Positions 7,480-9,482 of a stretch of DNA of 9,482 nucleotides are shown piece after piece. The notes beneath the pieces are model-generated. The model had not been told where the DNA came from, ran no database searches, and was given only the letters and a program-made list of their open reading frames with translations. A program made the position numbers and the translations under genes. The stretch is from Desulfobacterales bacterium (lineage in GTDB: Bacteria; Desulfobacterota; Desulfobacteria; Desulfobacterales; JAFDCJ01), in the NCBI GenBank assembly GCA_020345785.1, contig CP070771.1, positions 829,785 to 839,266 on the forward strand, given 5' to 3'. Each line of letters opens with the position of its first letter. The stretch's first letter is position 1.

Positions 7480-8457
7480 ATGACATCGACAAAGAATATG
7501 CCCATATTGGTTGTGGATGATGAGGAAAGCGTTCGGATGGTTCTATCGCAAGTGCTGCAAGAAGACGGTTATTCAGTGACCGAGGCAGCAAGCGCAGAAC
7601 AGGCATTGGAGCTGATGAATAAAGAAACCTTTTGTCTGGTTATCACAGATATTGTCATGCCAGGAATGACGGGCATTGAGCTCCTAAAAAAAATCAAGCA
7701 ACTGTACCCTGAGACGCAGGTGATCATCATGACCAGCTATGCTTCCCTGGATACAGCCATCACGGCCTTGCGTTATGGTGCCTACGATTACTTCTTTAAA
7801 CCCTTTAAAGACATAGAGTTGGTCTCGGCTACGACAGCTCGGGCGATCGAGAAGGTCCGTTTGGTTAAAGAAAATCAAAGATTAATCGAGGAACTAAATA
7901 CAAAGAATCAAAAACTCAGTAAGGTCAACAGCGTCCTCAAAAATTTGGCCTGCCGTGATGGTCTTACCGGAATATTTAATCATCGTTACTTTCAGGATTC
8001 TTTAGAGGCTGAATTGAATCGAGCCGGCCGACATGCGGGAAATTTTTCCCTGGTCTTTCTGGATGTGGATCATTTTAAGCAATATAATGATAAAAACGGC
8101 CATCAACAAGGGGATAAAGTGCTGCGTAAACTGGCGCAGATACTGGCAAAATCGATCAGGAAACCTGATATCTTGGCCCGCTATGGAGGAGAGGAGTTTG
8201 TTATTATTCTGCCCGAAACACCTAAAGCGAGCGCCCGCATATATGGCGAGAAAGTACGACGGGGTGTGGAAAAATATCCTTTTCCGGGAAAGGAGACACA
8301 ACCGGGGGGTAATTTGACCATCAGCATCGGAATTTCCACGTTTCCTGAAGACGGCAGGGACCGCTATTCCCTGATAGAGTATGCCGACCAGGCCTTATAC
8401 CAAGCCAAAAAAGGCGGACGAAACAGGGTGTGCGATTCGATAACCGGTTTGGCGTGA
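7480..8457 (+). CDS. REC-GGDEF response regulator, probable diguanylate cyclase
   Basis: With the ATG start the protein has 325 residues. The receiver domain (about 8-122) has the acidic pair D13-D14, phospho-acceptor D57 in ITDIVMPGMTG, T85 and K107 in FKPF, so all phosphorylation residues are present. A helical, probably coiled-coil linker (about 122-157) leads to the GGDEF domain (about 158-325). This starts with D-G-L-T-G-I-F-N-H-R-Y-F, has LDVDHFKQYND for metal and substrate binding, and the active-site signature GGEEF at 236-240. An inhibitory I-site RKPD (R227 to D230) lies five residues before GGEEF. It should make c-di-GMP from two GTP when phosphorylated and be product-inhibited. 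One REC plus GGDEF makes it WspR-like; PleD has two REC domains. No DNA-binding domain is present. It follows the kinase by 61 bases, so it is almost certainly the kinase's partner and the cytoplasmic output of the cluster. Confidence 0.94.
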   Translation: MTSTKNMPILVVDDEESVRMVLSQVLQEDGYSVTEAASAEQALELMNKETFCLVITDIVMPGMTGIELLKKIKQLYPETQVIIMTSYASLDTAITALRYGAYDYFFKPFKDIELVSATTARAIEKVRLVKENQRLIEELNTKNQKLSKVNSVLKNLACRDGLTGIFNHRYFQDSLEAELNRAGRHAGNFSLVFLDVDHFKQYNDKNGHQQGDKVLRKLAQILAKSIRKPDILARYGGEEFVIILPETPKASARIYGEKVRRGVEKYPFPGKETQPGGNLTISIGISTFPEDGRDRYSLIEYADQALYQAKKGGRNRVCDSITGLA

Positions 8458-8477
8458 GTGAGGGAAATAAGGAAGAT

Positions 8478-9482
8478 TCATTTCAAAACGCCTTTGGATA
8501 GAAACCGCTGAAGCGCGCGCCGCACATCCTGCTCATTTTCAGCCAACGAAACCGCATGCCTGTAAAGGCTGGCAGCTTCCATCGCAGTGCTCACCGAGTC
8601 TGCAATCGCCTGCAGAACGACTTCATCACCGGCAGTAAAATCTCCATCTATCTTGTTGAGCACCTGGATGACTCCGGTCACTTTTTTCCGAGAAACCAGC
8701 GGTACACACAAAACAGAGCGCGTCTTGAATCCAGTCTGTTTATCTATACCGGCAAAAAAACGGGATGATTTTTGGGCGTCATTCACGACAAGGGATTTGC
8801 CTTTAGCGGCAACATAACCGGCGATTCCCTGGCCAATTTTAATTCGGAATTTTTTCATAGACTTAACTTTAATGTTGAAATAAAATGCAACCTTAAGTTC
8901 GTCATCGATCTTCAACATCAGGGAACCTGCTTCCACATTCATCATTCTTTGAATCATCTTCACGGCGTACTGGAGAGTTTTGTTGATGTCGAAAGCCCAT
9001 GACACAGATGCGCGTCCGATCCGTTTAGTTGCATCCAAGGCCTGCTTTGTTTTATCAATTTCGGCAGTCAGGCTGCTACGTTCGTAGATGCAGGAAATCC
9101 CGTCTGCGATCAATTGCGCGAACTGCTGAGCGCCGGAAAAAATACCGGGCTTGGTTGCAGCGAACACCAGCAATCCCTGCACGATATCATCCGTCATTAA
9201 CGGAACCAAAAGACATGAATTCAGGCTATTATCTGCGAAAAACTCTTTTTCAGCGGCTTTAGAAAGTGAGCCGGTTTCATCTAGAACCATTGGAGTCTTT
9301 TTTTTCAGGACTTCAGCAAAAATGGAACCCTGGTAATGATAGTAAGCACCTTTGGATATCGTCGAGTTGCCCCTGATCATCAAATCAATAACTTTTAAAT
9401 AACCTGAGCGGCTTTTTTCTCTAATCATCATGACAGCATGATCGAATGGAACAATTGCCTGAATTTCCTTAAATACGTTATG
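8478..9482 (-). CDS. Tandem GAF-domain protein (5' partial)
   Basis: The reading frame remains open past the internal ATG at 9431 to the window edge. The added residues (N-V-F-K-E-I-Q-A-I-V-P-F-D-H-A-V) form the usual first helix and strand of a GAF domain, so the gene starts off-window and at least 334 residues are encoded here. GAF-A occupies visible residues 1 to about 135. A helical linker with A-E-I-D-K-T-K-Q-A-L follows. GAF-B spans about 165-307 and has G-Q-G-I-A-G-Y-V, V-V-N-D, R-F-F, T-G-F-x-T-R-S-V-L-C-V-P-L and the NKFDE-type motif (N276, K277, F282, D286, E287). This motif is the hallmark of cyclic-nucleotide GAF domains in phosphodiesterases and cyanobacterial adenylate cyclases, but it is also found in GAF domains with no known ligand. 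The C terminus is a short helix ending R-F-L-S-K-G-V-L-K, with no effector domain. It is convergent with the diguanylate cyclase gene, 20 bases apart, so it belongs to another transcript. Likely role: small-molecule sensing; output unknown. Confidence 0.88.
   Translation of the reverse strand, partial: HNVFKEIQAIVPFDHAVMMIREKSRSGYLKVIDLMIRGNSTISKGAYYHYQGSIFAEVLKKKTPMVLDETGSLSKAAEKEFFADNSLNSCLLVPLMTDDIVQGLLVFAATKPGIFSGAQQFAQLIADGISCIYERSSLTAEIDKTKQALDATKRIGRASVSWAFDINKTLQYAVKMIQRMMNVEAGSLMLKIDDELKVAFYFNIKVKSMKKFRIKIGQGIAGYVAAKGKSLVVNDAQKSSRFFAGIDKQTGFKTRSVLCVPLVSRKKVTGVIQVLNKIDGDFTAGDEVVLQAIADSVSTAMEAASLYRHAVSLAENEQDVRRALQRFLSKGVLK

Noticed and set aside
8451..8492. Rho-independent terminator between the convergent genes
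   Set aside because: Only a 5-bp complement (GGCGT with ACGCC) separated by about 32 bases is present, with no U-tract after it.
1..9482. tRNA, rRNA, CRISPR array, insertion sequence or phage gene
   Set aside because: Coding density is high, the gaps are 12-63 bases, and no direct repeats with spacers, terminal inverted repeats, transposase motifs or tRNA-like cloverleaf sequences were seen.

Overview
The window looks like chromosomal DNA from a Gram-negative (diderm) bacterium of moderate G+C content. An outer-membrane beta-barrel protein with an OmpA peptidoglycan-binding domain requires an outer membrane. Three things together make me think of the Desulfobacterota (former Deltaproteobacteria): a FecR-like envelope protein, a Cache-type histidine kinase ending in an MJ0042-type zinc ribbon, and a REC-GGDEF regulator. 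That assignment is inference from general style, not proof. No RNA gene, mobile element, CRISPR array or phage gene is visible.

Layout. Positions 1-4115 (+) hold most of a very large outer-membrane protein whose 5' end lies off the left edge; the frame is open to the first bases. A 63-base gap with a candidate extended -10 promoter and a 10-bp palindrome leads to a FecR-like, Ig-containing membrane-anchored periplasmic protein (4179-5492, +). Next, 12-18 bases later, comes a sensor histidine kinase (about 5511-7418, +) with an extracytoplasmic Cache-like domain, HAMP, HisKA, HATPase and a C-terminal zinc ribbon. After 61 bases comes a REC-GGDEF response regulator, a probable diguanylate cyclase (about 7480-8457, +). 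Twenty bases further on, in convergent orientation, is a tandem-GAF protein (8478 to the right edge, -). Its 5' end also lies off the window: the frame stays open past the apparent ATG at 9431, and the extra residues read as the start of the first GAF domain.

How the genes may work together (inference). The four + strand genes form one co-oriented block that could connect the cell surface to c-di-GMP. The barrel protein sits in the outer membrane and grips peptidoglycan through its OmpA domain. The FecR-like protein is anchored in the inner membrane and carries an Ig-like module closely resembling one in the barrel protein. The kinase senses in the periplasm and would phosphorylate the neighbouring REC-GGDEF protein, changing c-di-GMP output. 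The kinase/diguanylate cyclase pairing is well supported by adjacency and family logic; the inclusion of the two envelope proteins is a hypothesis. The GAF protein is transcribed separately. Its second GAF domain has the NKFDE-type motif of cyclic-nucleotide-binding GAF domains, but its effector domain, if any, is not in view.
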